A stretch of DNA of 27,652 bases, taken from assembly GCA_964606405.1 (NCBI GenBank), contig CAZSGH010000035.1, positions 1 to 27,652 of the forward strand, in the 5' to 3' direction. The notes under the pieces were generated by a model. The model ran no database searches. It had not been told where the DNA came from and was given only the letters and a program-made list of their open reading frames with translations. Of the stretch, positions 17,610-25,925 are shown piece after piece. The translations under genes and the position numbers were made by a program. The DNA is from GCA-002282575 sp964606405. GTDB lineage: Bacteria > Pseudomonadota > Gammaproteobacteria > Thiomicrospirales > Thiomicrospiraceae. Each line of letters opens with the position of its first letter. The first letter of the stretch is position 1.

Positions 17610-17671
17610 ACCTATTCATTTTTTGCCTTACCTGTCCAATAAATGACAAACAGCCAGCATTAATGTTCGCT

Positions 17672-18307
17672 TTATTTACCCAACACGACTGATTTTGCAT
17701 TAAGCCGTGCATCGACAATGGCTTTTACTTTTTTGGCATCGTCTAATGATTTATACGTACCTGCTCGCAACAAATAGACTTTCTTGCCTTTTTTGTTGGT
17801 TGAAGGAACAATTTTACTGACAATGCCCATCGCGCGTAAACGCGATTGCGTTTCTAAAGCAACCGACTCGACGCTATAAGTTGCCACTTGCACGCTAAAA
17901 TGACCGCCTGCACTCACTTCTGGCGGAGGACCAAAGACCTTAGCAGACTGACTGGCTGCTTTTAGGCGCCCCTGAGTATCCACCTGAGCCTCACGAGCAG
18001 ACAAAGTCTGATGCAATGCCTGTACGCGCGCAGGATCGGCTGGCGGTGGCGTTACCGTTAATGGTTTATCGATGAACAGGGTCGAACGCGCATCTTGTTG
18101 CTGAGCAGCCGACTCAACTGCCGCTGCCGCGAGTGCTGTCGTGCTCGTTTCGACCGCTAAAGGCGCAGCGATTTCTTTAGGTGCGTTAGGCGAAAAATCA
18201 ACAGGATGCATAAACCAAAGCGGTACAAAATAAACGAGTAACCCTGCCCAAAAAACAGCACCAATCATTCTGAGTTTCAGCGGATCAACGCCTAATGGGT
18301 GTTGCAT
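17672..18307 (-). CDS. SPOR-domain membrane protein (DedD-like)
   Basis: Predicted inner-membrane protein that binds denuded peptidoglycan at the division septum through its SPOR domain. It has one span at about residues 14-33, a low-complexity Ala/Pro-rich periplasmic linker, and a C-terminal SPOR domain from about residue 134 (GGHFSVQVATYSVES... to VYLLRAGTYKSLDDAKKVKA). I chose the ATG giving MQHPLGVDPLK (211 aa), with AGAGGAA upstream. The frame extends six codons to a TTG. It overlaps folC by 16 bases. The folC-SPOR pairing corresponds to folC-dedD of E. coli. Confidence 0.9.
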   Translation of the reverse strand: MQHPLGVDPLKLRMIGAVFWAGLLVYFVPLWFMHPVDFSPNAPKEIAAPLAVETSTTALAAAAVESAAQQQDARSTLFIDKPLTVTPPPADPARVQALHQTLSAREAQVDTQGRLKAASQSAKVFGPPPEVSAGGHFSVQVATYSVESVALETQSRLRAMGIVSKIVPSTNKKGKKVYLLRAGTYKSLDDAKKVKAIVDARLNAKSVVLGK

Positions 18308-19569
18308 GATTGTTCCTCTAACCAACGAAGTCCCTGTTCTACGCTAACAAAAGAACCACAAACCAAACGCGTCGCAGTCGAATCATAAACCTGTGCTAAG
18401 GAACAGGCATCACTGATTGCATCGCACCACTGAACACGATGCCTATCGACGATAAAAAAAGCATCTTGCAATTGCTCAAGTGGCGCACCACGCACACCAC
18501 CTAAAGGCGCAACAAACCACTGATCCACATGGGGTGCTAAAGCTGCAACCATCTCGCCAATATCTTTGTCAGATAAGGCACTAAATACGGCAACAACAGG
18601 CGTTGCCTGAGCAGCACAATAACCGGCAAGCGCTGCAATGGATTGTGGATTATGCGCTACATCGAATAGCCAAGACTTGTCGGCGAGTTGACGCACATCC
18701 ATCCGTCCCAACAAACGCACATCAGACAAGCCTTGCGCCAAAGCAGACACATCAACGGGCAAACGCGACTGTAGCCCATCAACCAACATCAACACGCCCG
18801 CCGCATTAGCAAGCTGAAAATCGCCGCGCAAAGCAGGCACTGGCAAGGAATAAGTGCGGTCACCTGTTCGCCACAACCACCGACCATCATCACAACGCTG
18901 CCAAGAAAAATCGCTTCCCGATAGCGACAGCGATAAATCCAAGGTCTGAGCAACGTCGATTAGCGATGATGGCGGCTGTGGATCAGAACAAACCGCGACT
19001 TGACCCTTACGTAAAATGCCTGCTTTTTCACGTGCAATCACGTCACGCGTGTTGCCTAAATAAGCTTGATGATCAATATCAATCGGCGTAATCAACGCGG
19101 CATCAGCATCAATGACATTTACTGCATCTAAGCGTCCACCCAAACCGACTTCGAGCACTTGAAGATCGCAGCCCTGTTGTTTGAACACCCACAGAGCAGC
19201 AATCGTACCCCATTCAAAATAACTCAGCGTTAGATCGTTACTGACCGCTGCAATTGCCCGAAACGCATCAACCAACAAGGCATCGCTAGCTGGCTCATTA
19301 TTGATGCGAATACGTTCATTGTAGTGCAATAAATGTGGCGAAGAATACCAACCAACCTGATAGCCGGCAGCGGCATAAATACGAGATAACAGCGCAGTCG
19401 ATGACCCTTTTCCATTCGTTCCAGCAACCGTAATGGTTAATGCCGACGGTTTATCCAAACCTAAACGAGACACGACCAACCGCACACGCGTCAAGCCCAT
19501 ATCAATAACTTGCGCGTGAGATGTTTCTTGAAAGGCCAGCCATTCAGCCAACCCCCAATGACTGTGCAT
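18292..19569 (-). CDS. folC: Bifunctional folylpolyglutamate / dihydrofolate synthase
   Basis: Mur-ligase-family enzyme that adds glutamate to dihydropteroate and extends the polyglutamate tail of folates. The P-loop TVAGTNGKGSS has GTNGKGS at 50-56. The Mg2+/Glu region EVGLGGRLDAVNVID and the ITPIDIDHQAYLG segment (binding ATP and folate) follow, and FDVAHNPQS marks the C-terminal glutamate-ligase domain. Length is 425 aa. It starts five bases after accD; accD-folC adjacency is widespread in beta- and gammaproteobacteria. Confidence 0.96.
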   Translation of the reverse strand: MHSHWGLAEWLAFQETSHAQVIDMGLTRVRLVVSRLGLDKPSALTITVAGTNGKGSSTALLSRIYAAAGYQVGWYSSPHLLHYNERIRINNEPASDALLVDAFRAIAAVSNDLTLSYFEWGTIAALWVFKQQGCDLQVLEVGLGGRLDAVNVIDADAALITPIDIDHQAYLGNTRDVIAREKAGILRKGQVAVCSDPQPPSSLIDVAQTLDLSLSLSGSDFSWQRCDDGRWLWRTGDRTYSLPVPALRGDFQLANAAGVLMLVDGLQSRLPVDVSALAQGLSDVRLLGRMDVRQLADKSWLFDVAHNPQSIAALAGYCAAQATPVVAVFSALSDKDIGEMVAALAPHVDQWFVAPLGGVRGAPLEQLQDAFFIVDRHRVQWCDAISDACSLAQVYDSTATRLVCGSFVSVEQGLRWLEEQSCNTH

Positions 19570-19574
19570 TGTAA

Positions 19575-20468
19575 TTAAGCTGCCTTAACAGGCGCAGCCT
19601 GCTTCATCAAAATCGCTAATTTACCTGCCAATTCATCACGCATGTTACGACGATCAATAATGCAATCAATCGCACCATGCTCTTGCAAGAACTCGCTACG
19701 CTGAAAACCTTCTGGCAATTTTTCACGTACGGTCTGCTCAATCACGCGAGGACCTGCAAAACCGATTAAGGCATTCGGCTCCGCGACGTTCAAATCACCC
19801 AGCATAGCAAACGAAGCTGACACACCACCCATGGTTGGGTCGGTTAATACCGATACGAAAGGTAACTTATGCGCACGTAATTGACCCAAAGCTGCCGATG
19901 TTTTTGCCATTTGCATCAACGAAAACAACGCTTCTTGCATCCGCGCGCCGCCACTGGCAGAAAAACAGACAAAAGGACAACGATGCGCAATGGCTTCATT
20001 GACTGCACGCACAAACTTCTCGCCGACAACAGCACCCATCGAGCCACCCATAAAGCCGAACTCGAAGGATGCAGCCACAATCGGCATACCATGTAATGTG
20101 CCACGTTGAACCAAAAAGGCATCTTTTTCACCCGTCTTGGCTTGCGCTTCAGTAATACGATCTTTGTATCGCTTCTGATCTTTGAACTTAAGCGCATCGA
20201 CAGGAGAAACCAGCGCCCCGACTTCGACGGCAGAACCTGCATCTAAGAAAATTTCTAAACGACGACGCGCACCAATACGCAAATGCGACCCATTAGGGCA
20301 AACATGACAATTACGCTCGATTTCTGCACGATAGACAGGTGCTTCCATTCCTGGGCATTTAACCCAAGTCCCCTCAGGAACGGATGATTTTTGCTCGGTG
20401 TTACGACGCAAACGTGTCGAGAGTAACGTTCCTAATTTATTTTCAAGATTATCTAACCAGTTAGCCAT
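19575..20468 (-). CDS. accD: Acetyl-CoA carboxylase carboxyltransferase subunit beta
   Basis: Beta subunit of the carboxyltransferase that moves CO2 from biotin to acetyl-CoA to give malonyl-CoA for fatty acid synthesis; works with AccA (not in the window). The crotonase-like core is intact: FGFMGGSMGAVVGEKF, CFSASGGARMQEA and LTDPTMGGVSASFAMLGD. Length is 297 aa. The N-terminal zinc ribbon is unusual. Of the four expected Cys (spacing C-x2-C-x15-C-x2-C), only Cys38 and Cys57 remain. The partner positions are Met41 and Gly60. Cys54, His55 and His62 lie nearby and might replace them. The reading is clean in the DNA. Confidence 0.96.
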   Translation of the reverse strand: MANWLDNLENKLGTLLSTRLRRNTEQKSSVPEGTWVKCPGMEAPVYRAEIERNCHVCPNGSHLRIGARRRLEIFLDAGSAVEVGALVSPVDALKFKDQKRYKDRITEAQAKTGEKDAFLVQRGTLHGMPIVAASFEFGFMGGSMGAVVGEKFVRAVNEAIAHRCPFVCFSASGGARMQEALFSLMQMAKTSAALGQLRAHKLPFVSVLTDPTMGGVSASFAMLGDLNVAEPNALIGFAGPRVIEQTVREKLPEGFQRSEFLQEHGAIDCIIDRRNMRDELAGKLAILMKQAAPVKAA

Positions 20469-20502
20469 GAGTATCGTCTCTTAATTTTATATTGGGGAAG
20501 GA

Positions 20503-21309
20503 TTAACGCTGTAAGGCGGCACGAATCGGTTTAATCAACGCTGCAGCCGCAGCCAATACAATCGCATCGCCTTTATCGGCAACCGCTTCGATGGCTTCTA
20601 CTAGGGCACTACCCACCACTACTGCATCAGCAAATGCGGCCATTTTACCCGCTGTCTCGGCATCTCGAATACCAAACCCCACACCAACGGGCAGGCTTGA
20701 TTGCGCTTTTAACTCTTCTACTTTAGCCCGAACTTCGGCCAAATCCGACAATTTAGCACCCGTAACACCGCGCAATGAAACATAATAGATAAAACCACCC
20801 GCTTGTTGCAAGGTTGCTTGTTCGCGCTCGACGGGCGTTGTTGGCGACACTAAAAAGATATTCGCCAATCCGTGTGCTTTTAACGCTTGGGTAATCGGCA
20901 TGGCTTCCTCTGCTGGATAGTCCACCGTCAATACACCATCGACACCAGCACTGGCGGCTTCGTGTGCAAACTGCTCAATACCCATCGCTTCAATCGGATT
21001 GGCATAGCCCATTAAAATCACAGGCGTAAGCTGATCTTGACGACGAAAATCCATCACCATTTCTAACACCTGACGCAAGCTCACGCCATAAGTCAACGCA
21101 CGCTCAGTCGCGCGCTGAATCACCGGACCATCCGCCATTGGATCGGAAAAAGGAATACCCAATTCCAGCACGTCAGCACCTGCATCGACCAAGGCGTGCA
21201 TTAAGGGGACAGTCAGCAAAGGATTAGGATCACCCGCCGCAATATAAGGAATCAGCGCTGCACGATTGTGCGCACGGGTATCAGCAAAAACGGTTTCTAA
21301 ACGATTCAT
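20503..21309 (-). CDS. trpA: Tryptophan synthase alpha subunit
   Basis: Cleaves indole-3-glycerol phosphate to indole, which is channelled to TrpB. Catalytic Glu49 (ADVLELGIPFSDP) and Asp60 (MADGPVIQ) are at the positions known from the Salmonella enzyme. The phosphate-binding GVGFGIRDAE and VVVGSALV follow in the C-terminal half. Length is 268 aa. The ATG overlaps the TGA of trpB by four bases (ATGA), so the subunits are probably made in step. accD follows after 34 bases. Confidence 0.98.
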   Translation of the reverse strand: MNRLETVFADTRAHNRAALIPYIAAGDPNPLLTVPLMHALVDAGADVLELGIPFSDPMADGPVIQRATERALTYGVSLRQVLEMVMDFRRQDQLTPVILMGYANPIEAMGIEQFAHEAASAGVDGVLTVDYPAEEAMPITQALKAHGLANIFLVSPTTPVEREQATLQQAGGFIYYVSLRGVTGAKLSDLAEVRAKVEELKAQSSLPVGVGFGIRDAETAGKMAAFADAVVVGSALVEAIEAVADKGDAIVLAAAAALIKPIRAALQR

Positions 21310-22505
21310 AGTGTAAAGCCCTCAATAGCAGCGATGGTGTTCATATCTTTATCACCACGCCCTGACAAGTTTACAACAATCGACTGATGCTTCGACAATT
21401 CAGGTGCGAGTTTCGCAGCATAAGCAATAGCATGACTGGTTTCCAACGCAGGAATAATGCCTTCCATTTTGGTCATCAAGCGGAAGCCATCTAACGCCTC
21501 TTCATCCGTAATCGCCACATAATTGGCGCGACCTGTATCTTTTAAGAAGGAATGTTCAGGACCAACACCAGGATAATCCAACCCAGCCGAAATCGAATGT
21601 GTGCCAATAATCTGACCGTTTTCATCTTGCATTAAGTAAGTACGATTGCCATGTAAAACACCTGGGCGACCAGCATTGAGCGGCGCAGCATGACGACCTG
21701 TTTCTAAGCCATCACCCCCAGCTTCGACACCATACAAAGACACACCTTCGTCATTTAAGAAGTCGTAGAAAATACCAATAGCATTCGAGCCACCACCGAC
21801 ACAAGCGACAATCGCATCGGGCAAAGCACCAATTTGTGCCAAGCATTGCTGTTTTGCCTCGCGCCCAATGACCGACTGAAAATCGCGCACCATCTGCGGA
21901 TAAGGATGAGGTCCCGCAGCCGTACCAATGATGTAGAAGGTGTTATCGACATGCGTTACCCAGTCACGCATGGCTTCGTTCAGTGCATCTTTAAGCGTGC
22001 GCGTACCAGAAGTAACGCCGACAACCGTCGCACCCAACATTTTCATACGCATCACATTCGGTGCTTGGCGCACAATATCATCCGCGCCCATATAAATCAC
22101 ACATTCAAGCCCCAAACGCGCCGCTACTGTTGCGGTCGCCACACCATGTTGACCCGCACCTGTTTCAGCAATAATACGGGTTTTACCCATGCGTTTTGCC
22201 AACAATGCCTGACCAATGCTGTTATTGATTTTATGTGCGCCTGTGTGGTTTAAATCTTCGCGCTTAAAATAAACCTGAGCACCACCTAAATGATTGCTAA
22301 GACGCTGGGCGTGATACAAGGGGGTCGGACGACCCACGTAATGTTGAAAATCGGCTTCTAATTCGGCTAAAAACTCAGGATCAACACGGTAACGGTTGTA
22401 AGCTTCCGTTAATTCGCGCAAAGGCTCCATAAGTGTTTCAGGGGCAAAAATGCCACCATAAATACCATAATGACCTTTTGCGTCGGGATATTGGGTGTAG
22501 TCCAT
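21306..22505 (-). CDS. trpB: Tryptophan synthase beta subunit
   Basis: PLP enzyme that condenses indole with serine to tryptophan. The PLP lysine is Lys92 in REDLNHTGAHKINN, Glu115 in IAETGAGQHG is the catalytic acid-base, and the phosphate loop GGGSN is at 237-241. Length is 399 aa. First gene of a minus-strand run trpB-trpA-accD-folC-SPOR. trpF, often the gene before trpB in related genomes, is absent. Upstream stands a long leader with a candidate promoter. Confidence 0.98.
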   Translation of the reverse strand: MDYTQYPDAKGHYGIYGGIFAPETLMEPLRELTEAYNRYRVDPEFLAELEADFQHYVGRPTPLYHAQRLSNHLGGAQVYFKREDLNHTGAHKINNSIGQALLAKRMGKTRIIAETGAGQHGVATATVAARLGLECVIYMGADDIVRQAPNVMRMKMLGATVVGVTSGTRTLKDALNEAMRDWVTHVDNTFYIIGTAAGPHPYPQMVRDFQSVIGREAKQQCLAQIGALPDAIVACVGGGSNAIGIFYDFLNDEGVSLYGVEAGGDGLETGRHAAPLNAGRPGVLHGNRTYLMQDENGQIIGTHSISAGLDYPGVGPEHSFLKDTGRANYVAITDEEALDGFRLMTKMEGIIPALETSHAIAYAAKLAPELSKHQSIVVNLSGRGDKDMNTIAAIEGFTL

Positions 22506-22639
22506 GCTGGTTAATCCTTACTTCATCTGCATTAGGGAAACTCTAAAATTGCGCCTTGCGAGCTTTCAGACTCCCCCATTTTTATTTTTTGGTTGGTGCA
22601 AGGGACTTAAATCAATAAGTTAAACGCCATTATCGTCAA

Positions 22640-22664
22640 CCCTTTCCCCCTAGCTCCCCAACCC
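22640..22664 (-). promoter_or_regulatory. Potential G-quadruplex in the trpBA leader
   Basis: On the minus strand four G-runs (3, 4, 5 and 3 Gs) are separated by TT, AGCTA and AAA, which satisfies the usual G3+N1-7 quadruplex rule. The tract would be transcribed about 20-45 bases into the trpBA mRNA. The same bases can pair downstream: the minus-strand GGTTGG (22658-22663) is complementary to CCAACC (22591-22596), and AAGGG (22640-22644) to CCCTT (22600-22604). ACTTA/TAAGT (22605-22620) forms a hairpin inside. The two folds would exclude each other. Confidence 0.5.
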
Positions 22665-22690
22665 GTGGCGGCGCCCGTTACGTTTGCCCT

Positions 22691-22699
22691 ATTATATCA
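22691..22699 (-). promoter_or_regulatory. Extended -10 promoter for trpBA
   Basis: The minus strand reads TGATATAAT, a perfect TATAAT with the TGn extension. The -35 region at about 22714-22719 is poor (GTCAGA at 17-base spacing), which is acceptable for an extended -10 site. Start of transcription would be near 22684, about 180 bases before the trpB ATG. Confidence 0.6.
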
Positions 22700-22825
22700 G
22701 GATAATTAAGCATTCTGACGACTTTAGTTAGGACTCAAAACTCGCCTAAGATTTCTTCCACCCCTTCGAACTTAGTGATGGACAGAAGCCGTTTCTAACC
22801 AACCGCACAAATATTTAAACGACAA

Positions 22826-23959
22826 TCACCGCTCTTTAAGTGCATTATCCATCGTTTTAGTAATCGGTTTAATAAGATAATTCAAGACTGTATTTCTGCC
22901 AGTAATCAAGTCGACAGTTGCCGTCATGCCGGGCTGCAACTCCAATTCACCTTCTTTTACATGAGTCAGGGTGCGCCCCGTCGCTTTAACGCGGGCAACG
23001 TAATAAGGTTCTTCTTGATATTTTAGGTTTTCATTAATGGTATCAGCACCGATAAACACTAGGGTACCTTTCAGCGATCCGTAAATTGTATAGTCATAAG
23101 CGTCAATTTTAACATTGGCAGGAATGCCTACCTTCAAATTGCCAATATCTTTCGGTTTTACCTTAACCTCAATCAGCAGGTCATCATCTAGCGGAACAAT
23201 CTGCATCACTTCTTCACTGGCCTTTAGAGACGACCCGATGGTTGTGAATTTAATATTTTTAACAATACCGCTCATAGGCGCATAAATATGAGTATGATCT
23301 AATGCATCCTGACGTTGTGTCATGGTTTGCAACAAACTCGCCAAATCACCTTGAGCTTTTGCCAGTTCCGCCTGAGCATCTTGCATGTATTTGTTCCGCT
23401 TAGTGGTGATTTGCGTTTTAATATCTGCCACTTGTCGACGAAGTTTGATTACTTCCGATTTACTAACATCTCCCGATTCCAACAAGGGAATATTAATGTT
23501 CAACTCTTCTTGGGCAAGCTTTAGGCTTTCACGCAAAGATACCAACTCTTCGTTGATTGCTTGCCTGCGCTTAGCGTAAAGAATTTTCTGCGCTTGAATC
23601 AATTTGGGGTAGGCCATTTGCAAGTCATGATCAAAATCAATCGGCAAATCTAGCATTTCTGCCGTTAATCGTGCAATTTCTGCGCGCAACTGCATCACCT
23701 TCGCTTCTGTTTCTTGAAACTGAGCCTGAATACGGGTTTGATCAAGAACAGCAAGTAGCTCGCCCTTTTCGACCTTATCGCCCTCTTTGACAGTTAATTT
23801 TTCTAAAATACCACCATCGGGCGTTTGAACAATTTGAGAACGCGCACTAGGAATGACCTGCCCTGTCACTTGACTTGATTGATCAATTTCGCCCTGAGAT
23901 GCCCAAATTAACAGTACACCAAATGTCATTAGCAGTATCCATAAACTGGTACGACTCAT
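22826..23959 (-). CDS. Type I secretion membrane fusion protein, HlyD family
   Basis: Periplasmic adaptor that links an inner-membrane ABC exporter to an outer-membrane TolC-type channel. It has one N-terminal span (about 5-20), then the split lipoyl/barrel-sandwich domain (VQTPDGGILEKLTVKEGDKVEKGELLAVLD), a long coiled-coil hairpin at about 75-225, and the second lipoyl half (APMSGIVKNIKFTTIG). The C-terminus GMTATVDLITGRNTVLNYLI is the HlyD-family signature seen in LapC/PrtE-type adaptors. Length is 377 aa. The ATG overlaps the exporter gene stop by four bases. No TolC gene is in the window. Confidence 0.93.
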   Translation of the reverse strand: MSRTSLWILLMTFGVLLIWASQGEIDQSSQVTGQVIPSARSQIVQTPDGGILEKLTVKEGDKVEKGELLAVLDQTRIQAQFQETEAKVMQLRAEIARLTAEMLDLPIDFDHDLQMAYPKLIQAQKILYAKRRQAINEELVSLRESLKLAQEELNINIPLLESGDVSKSEVIKLRRQVADIKTQITTKRNKYMQDAQAELAKAQGDLASLLQTMTQRQDALDHTHIYAPMSGIVKNIKFTTIGSSLKASEEVMQIVPLDDDLLIEVKVKPKDIGNLKVGIPANVKIDAYDYTIYGSLKGTLVFIGADTINENLKYQEEPYYVARVKATGRTLTHVKEGELELQPGMTATVDLITGRNTVLNYLIKPITKTMDNALKER

Positions 23960-25692
23960 GATTTGTTTGCTCCTGTTAATCTAGGAAGGATAATCTCTTT
24001 GCTATCATCAGCAATCACTTTACCCTTGTCCATAATCACAATACGATTGGCATAAACAAGTTGACTCAGTTTATGCGTAACAAAAACCACTGTTCCGCCC
24101 GTCTGTTTAATCAGATCGGTCATCACATTCATGATTTTTGCCTCACTTTGACCATCTAAAGCCGAAGTTGGTTCATCCAGAAGCAATACTTTCGGTGTTT
24201 TACGTTGTATACGCAATACCAGTTGGGTTAAACCAACCAACTGCTGCTGACCACCAGAAAGACCTTTCCCACCTTCGTTAATCATTAAACCCAAACCTCT
24301 TGGATGAGCTGTAACTAAGTCAATCAGACCCGTCATTTTTGCGGCATCTAGCAGTTCCGAGTCACCTATTGATGAGCGTTCTAATCCCATTAACAAGTTA
24401 TCTTTTAAGGTTCCATTGAATAACTTATTGCTTTGCGGCGCGTAATAGATGTGCTCTCGCAAAAATTGTTGCGAGAGGTGTGCGGTATCAACTTGATCAA
24501 AAAACACTCGGCCTTCGTTCGGCAAATAAAGTCCCGATAGCAGTTTGAGCAATGTCGACTTTCCTGAGCCAATACCTCCCAGAATCGCTACCGACTCAGC
24601 GGGATTAATCGATAAGTTAGCAATTGAAATGGCGCTATATTGCTGATCATAACTGAAGTCTACTTGGCTGACTTGCAATAAACCTTGCGCATGATCGGGG
24701 TGTAACAAGGGTAAATTATCACTGAGTTGATCATCTATAGGTTTCGCCATTAAATCATTCAAACCTGTTAAAGCCGCTTTAGATTGCTGCCACTGAACCA
24801 TCACATGAGCGGTTTGTGCTAAGGGAGCCAGCGCACGACCACTAATAATGGTTACAGCAATTAAACCACCCATAGTGAGTTCCCCTTGAGTGATTTGATA
24901 AACGCCAAATGAAACCAAGCCCACATAAGAAAGTTGTTGAATAAACTGGCTGAGCGTAGAGGACAAACCAGACCATTTTTTTAGCGCTAAATCATTCTGA
25001 CCAATCACATTGGTTAAGTCATGCCAACGGCTCATAAAACCAGCCTGACCTTGTAAACTTTTAATGCTTTCGATGCCGTCAATTGATTCAATTAACAATC
25101 CATTCTTAATGTTACTTTCCTGTGCATTAGCGATAGAAAGACGAGAAACGGGTTTAATGAACATAAAACCGATGAGGAGCGTAATGGGCAATAAAATTAA
25201 GGGCACTAAAGCCAAAGGACCAGCAATTAAGGCAATAACACCAATAAAAATTAACGCAAAAGGTACATCTGCTAATAAAAACAAGGTAGTACTGGTTAAA
25301 AACTGTCTGACCGTTTCAAACATTCTAATTTGAGCAGCAAACGTACCAACCGTGCTAGGACGCTGCTCCATTCGAATATTTAATGCTTGGGTGAAAAACA
25401 AATCGGATAATTCGGTGTCGATAGCTTTACAAGCTTTCTCTACCATGATCATCCGCGTATGTTTAAGCAAGGTGTCGAAAACAATCGCCAATAACACACC
25501 GATAGTCAGAACAACGAGTGTATCCATTGTCTGGTTAGGAATAACTCTATCATACACCTGCATGGCATACATCGCGGTCGCCAAACCGATAAGATTAACA
25601 ACAATTGTCAGGACAATGGCTTCAACAAAAACACTTTTGCGTTGCCAGATAGCTGTGCGAAAATGTGACATGGCAAGATTTTTAGAAGGCAT
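23956..25692 (-). CDS. Type I secretion ABC exporter, LssB/LapB-like
   Basis: Inner-membrane half-transporter of a type I secretion system. Residues 20-310 form six spans; MQVYDRVIPNQTMDTL and RMEQRPSTVGTFAAQIRMFETVR are patterns of the LssB/LapB exporter group. The ATPase domain has Walker A GGIGSGKST (372-380), signature LSGGQQQ (478-484), Walker B VLLLDEP (502-508) and the switch His540. It is 578 aa. LapB-type relatives are usually about 700 aa with an inactive C39-peptidase-like domain at the N-terminus; here that domain is absent, and an in-frame stop lies three codons above the ATG. No Shine-Dalgarno is evident; Met8 is an alternative start. Confidence 0.93.
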   Translation of the reverse strand: MPSKNLAMSHFRTAIWQRKSVFVEAIVLTIVVNLIGLATAMYAMQVYDRVIPNQTMDTLVVLTIGVLLAIVFDTLLKHTRMIMVEKACKAIDTELSDLFFTQALNIRMEQRPSTVGTFAAQIRMFETVRQFLTSTTLFLLADVPFALIFIGVIALIAGPLALVPLILLPITLLIGFMFIKPVSRLSIANAQESNIKNGLLIESIDGIESIKSLQGQAGFMSRWHDLTNVIGQNDLALKKWSGLSSTLSQFIQQLSYVGLVSFGVYQITQGELTMGGLIAVTIISGRALAPLAQTAHVMVQWQQSKAALTGLNDLMAKPIDDQLSDNLPLLHPDHAQGLLQVSQVDFSYDQQYSAISIANLSINPAESVAILGGIGSGKSTLLKLLSGLYLPNEGRVFFDQVDTAHLSQQFLREHIYYAPQSNKLFNGTLKDNLLMGLERSSIGDSELLDAAKMTGLIDLVTAHPRGLGLMINEGGKGLSGGQQQLVGLTQLVLRIQRKTPKVLLLDEPTSALDGQSEAKIMNVMTDLIKQTGGTVVFVTHKLSQLVYANRIVIMDKGKVIADDSKEIILPRLTGANKS

Positions 25693-25882
25693 AACGAATC
25701 ACAGATTAAATTGTTTTACACTGCGGATGGTAACATAAATACTGAGTTGACTACATAAAATAGCAACCTAACTGTTTTCCAGATCAAACACCCACTACAC
25801 GCTTCGCTTGCTGACTAAACTCAACACCAATGGGATGAATCGACTGTCTGTTATTAGGAATACAAGACGATTTTAAGACTTA

Positions 25883-25925
25883 CTTTTTTATCTGCGATTT
25901 TGTCTGAAAATTGCAGATAAAAAAG
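25883..25925. repeat. Long inverted repeat beside the terminator
   Basis: Arms CTTTTTTATCTGC (25883-25895) and GCAGATAAAAAAG (25913-25925) pair over 13 bases without mismatch. After one mismatch the inner arms ATTTT and AAAAT (25897-25901, 25907-25911) add five pairs around a five-base loop. On the minus strand the first arm contains the U-tract of the neighbouring terminator hairpin, so both structures cannot form fully at once. It lies between the substrate gene and the exporter gene. Confidence 0.8.

Larger units (their letters stand above)
22506..22825 (-). promoter_or_regulatory. 320-base intergenic region holding the trpBA leader
   Basis: No gene is visible. On the minus strand the region runs from the hlyD-like stop to the trpB ATG. 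It has an extended -10 promoter near 22691, then about 180 bases of leader, and AAGGA about ten bases before the trpB start. The leader contains a G-rich tract and a three-tier foldable segment at 22591-22663. Two tiny frames (22532-22579, 15 codons; 22607-22630, 7 codons) contain no Trp codons, so a classical trp leader peptide is not supported. No clear intrinsic terminator for the upstream hlyD-like gene was found. Confidence 0.6.

Noticed and set aside
17621..17649. Second purF promoter in the distal repeat copy
   Set aside because: TTGTCA is present but the -10 position reads GCAAAA, far from consensus.
21834..22253. 139-codon plus-strand frame opposite trpB
   Set aside because: Antisense shadow of trpB, with a Cys/His/Arg-rich sequence typical of reverse-strand reading and no ribosome site.
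22532..22579. 15-codon frame in the trpB leader as a trp leader peptide
   Set aside because: It has no Trp codon and no ribosome-binding site; it is likely chance.
22607..22630. 7-codon frame in the trpB leader as a leader peptide
   Set aside because: No Trp codon, no terminator/antiterminator in the expected relation, no ribosome site.
22676..22690. GGCAAACG-like bases near the trpBA start as a PurR box
   Set aside because: Only a half-site resemblance; the second half does not match the palindromic consensus.
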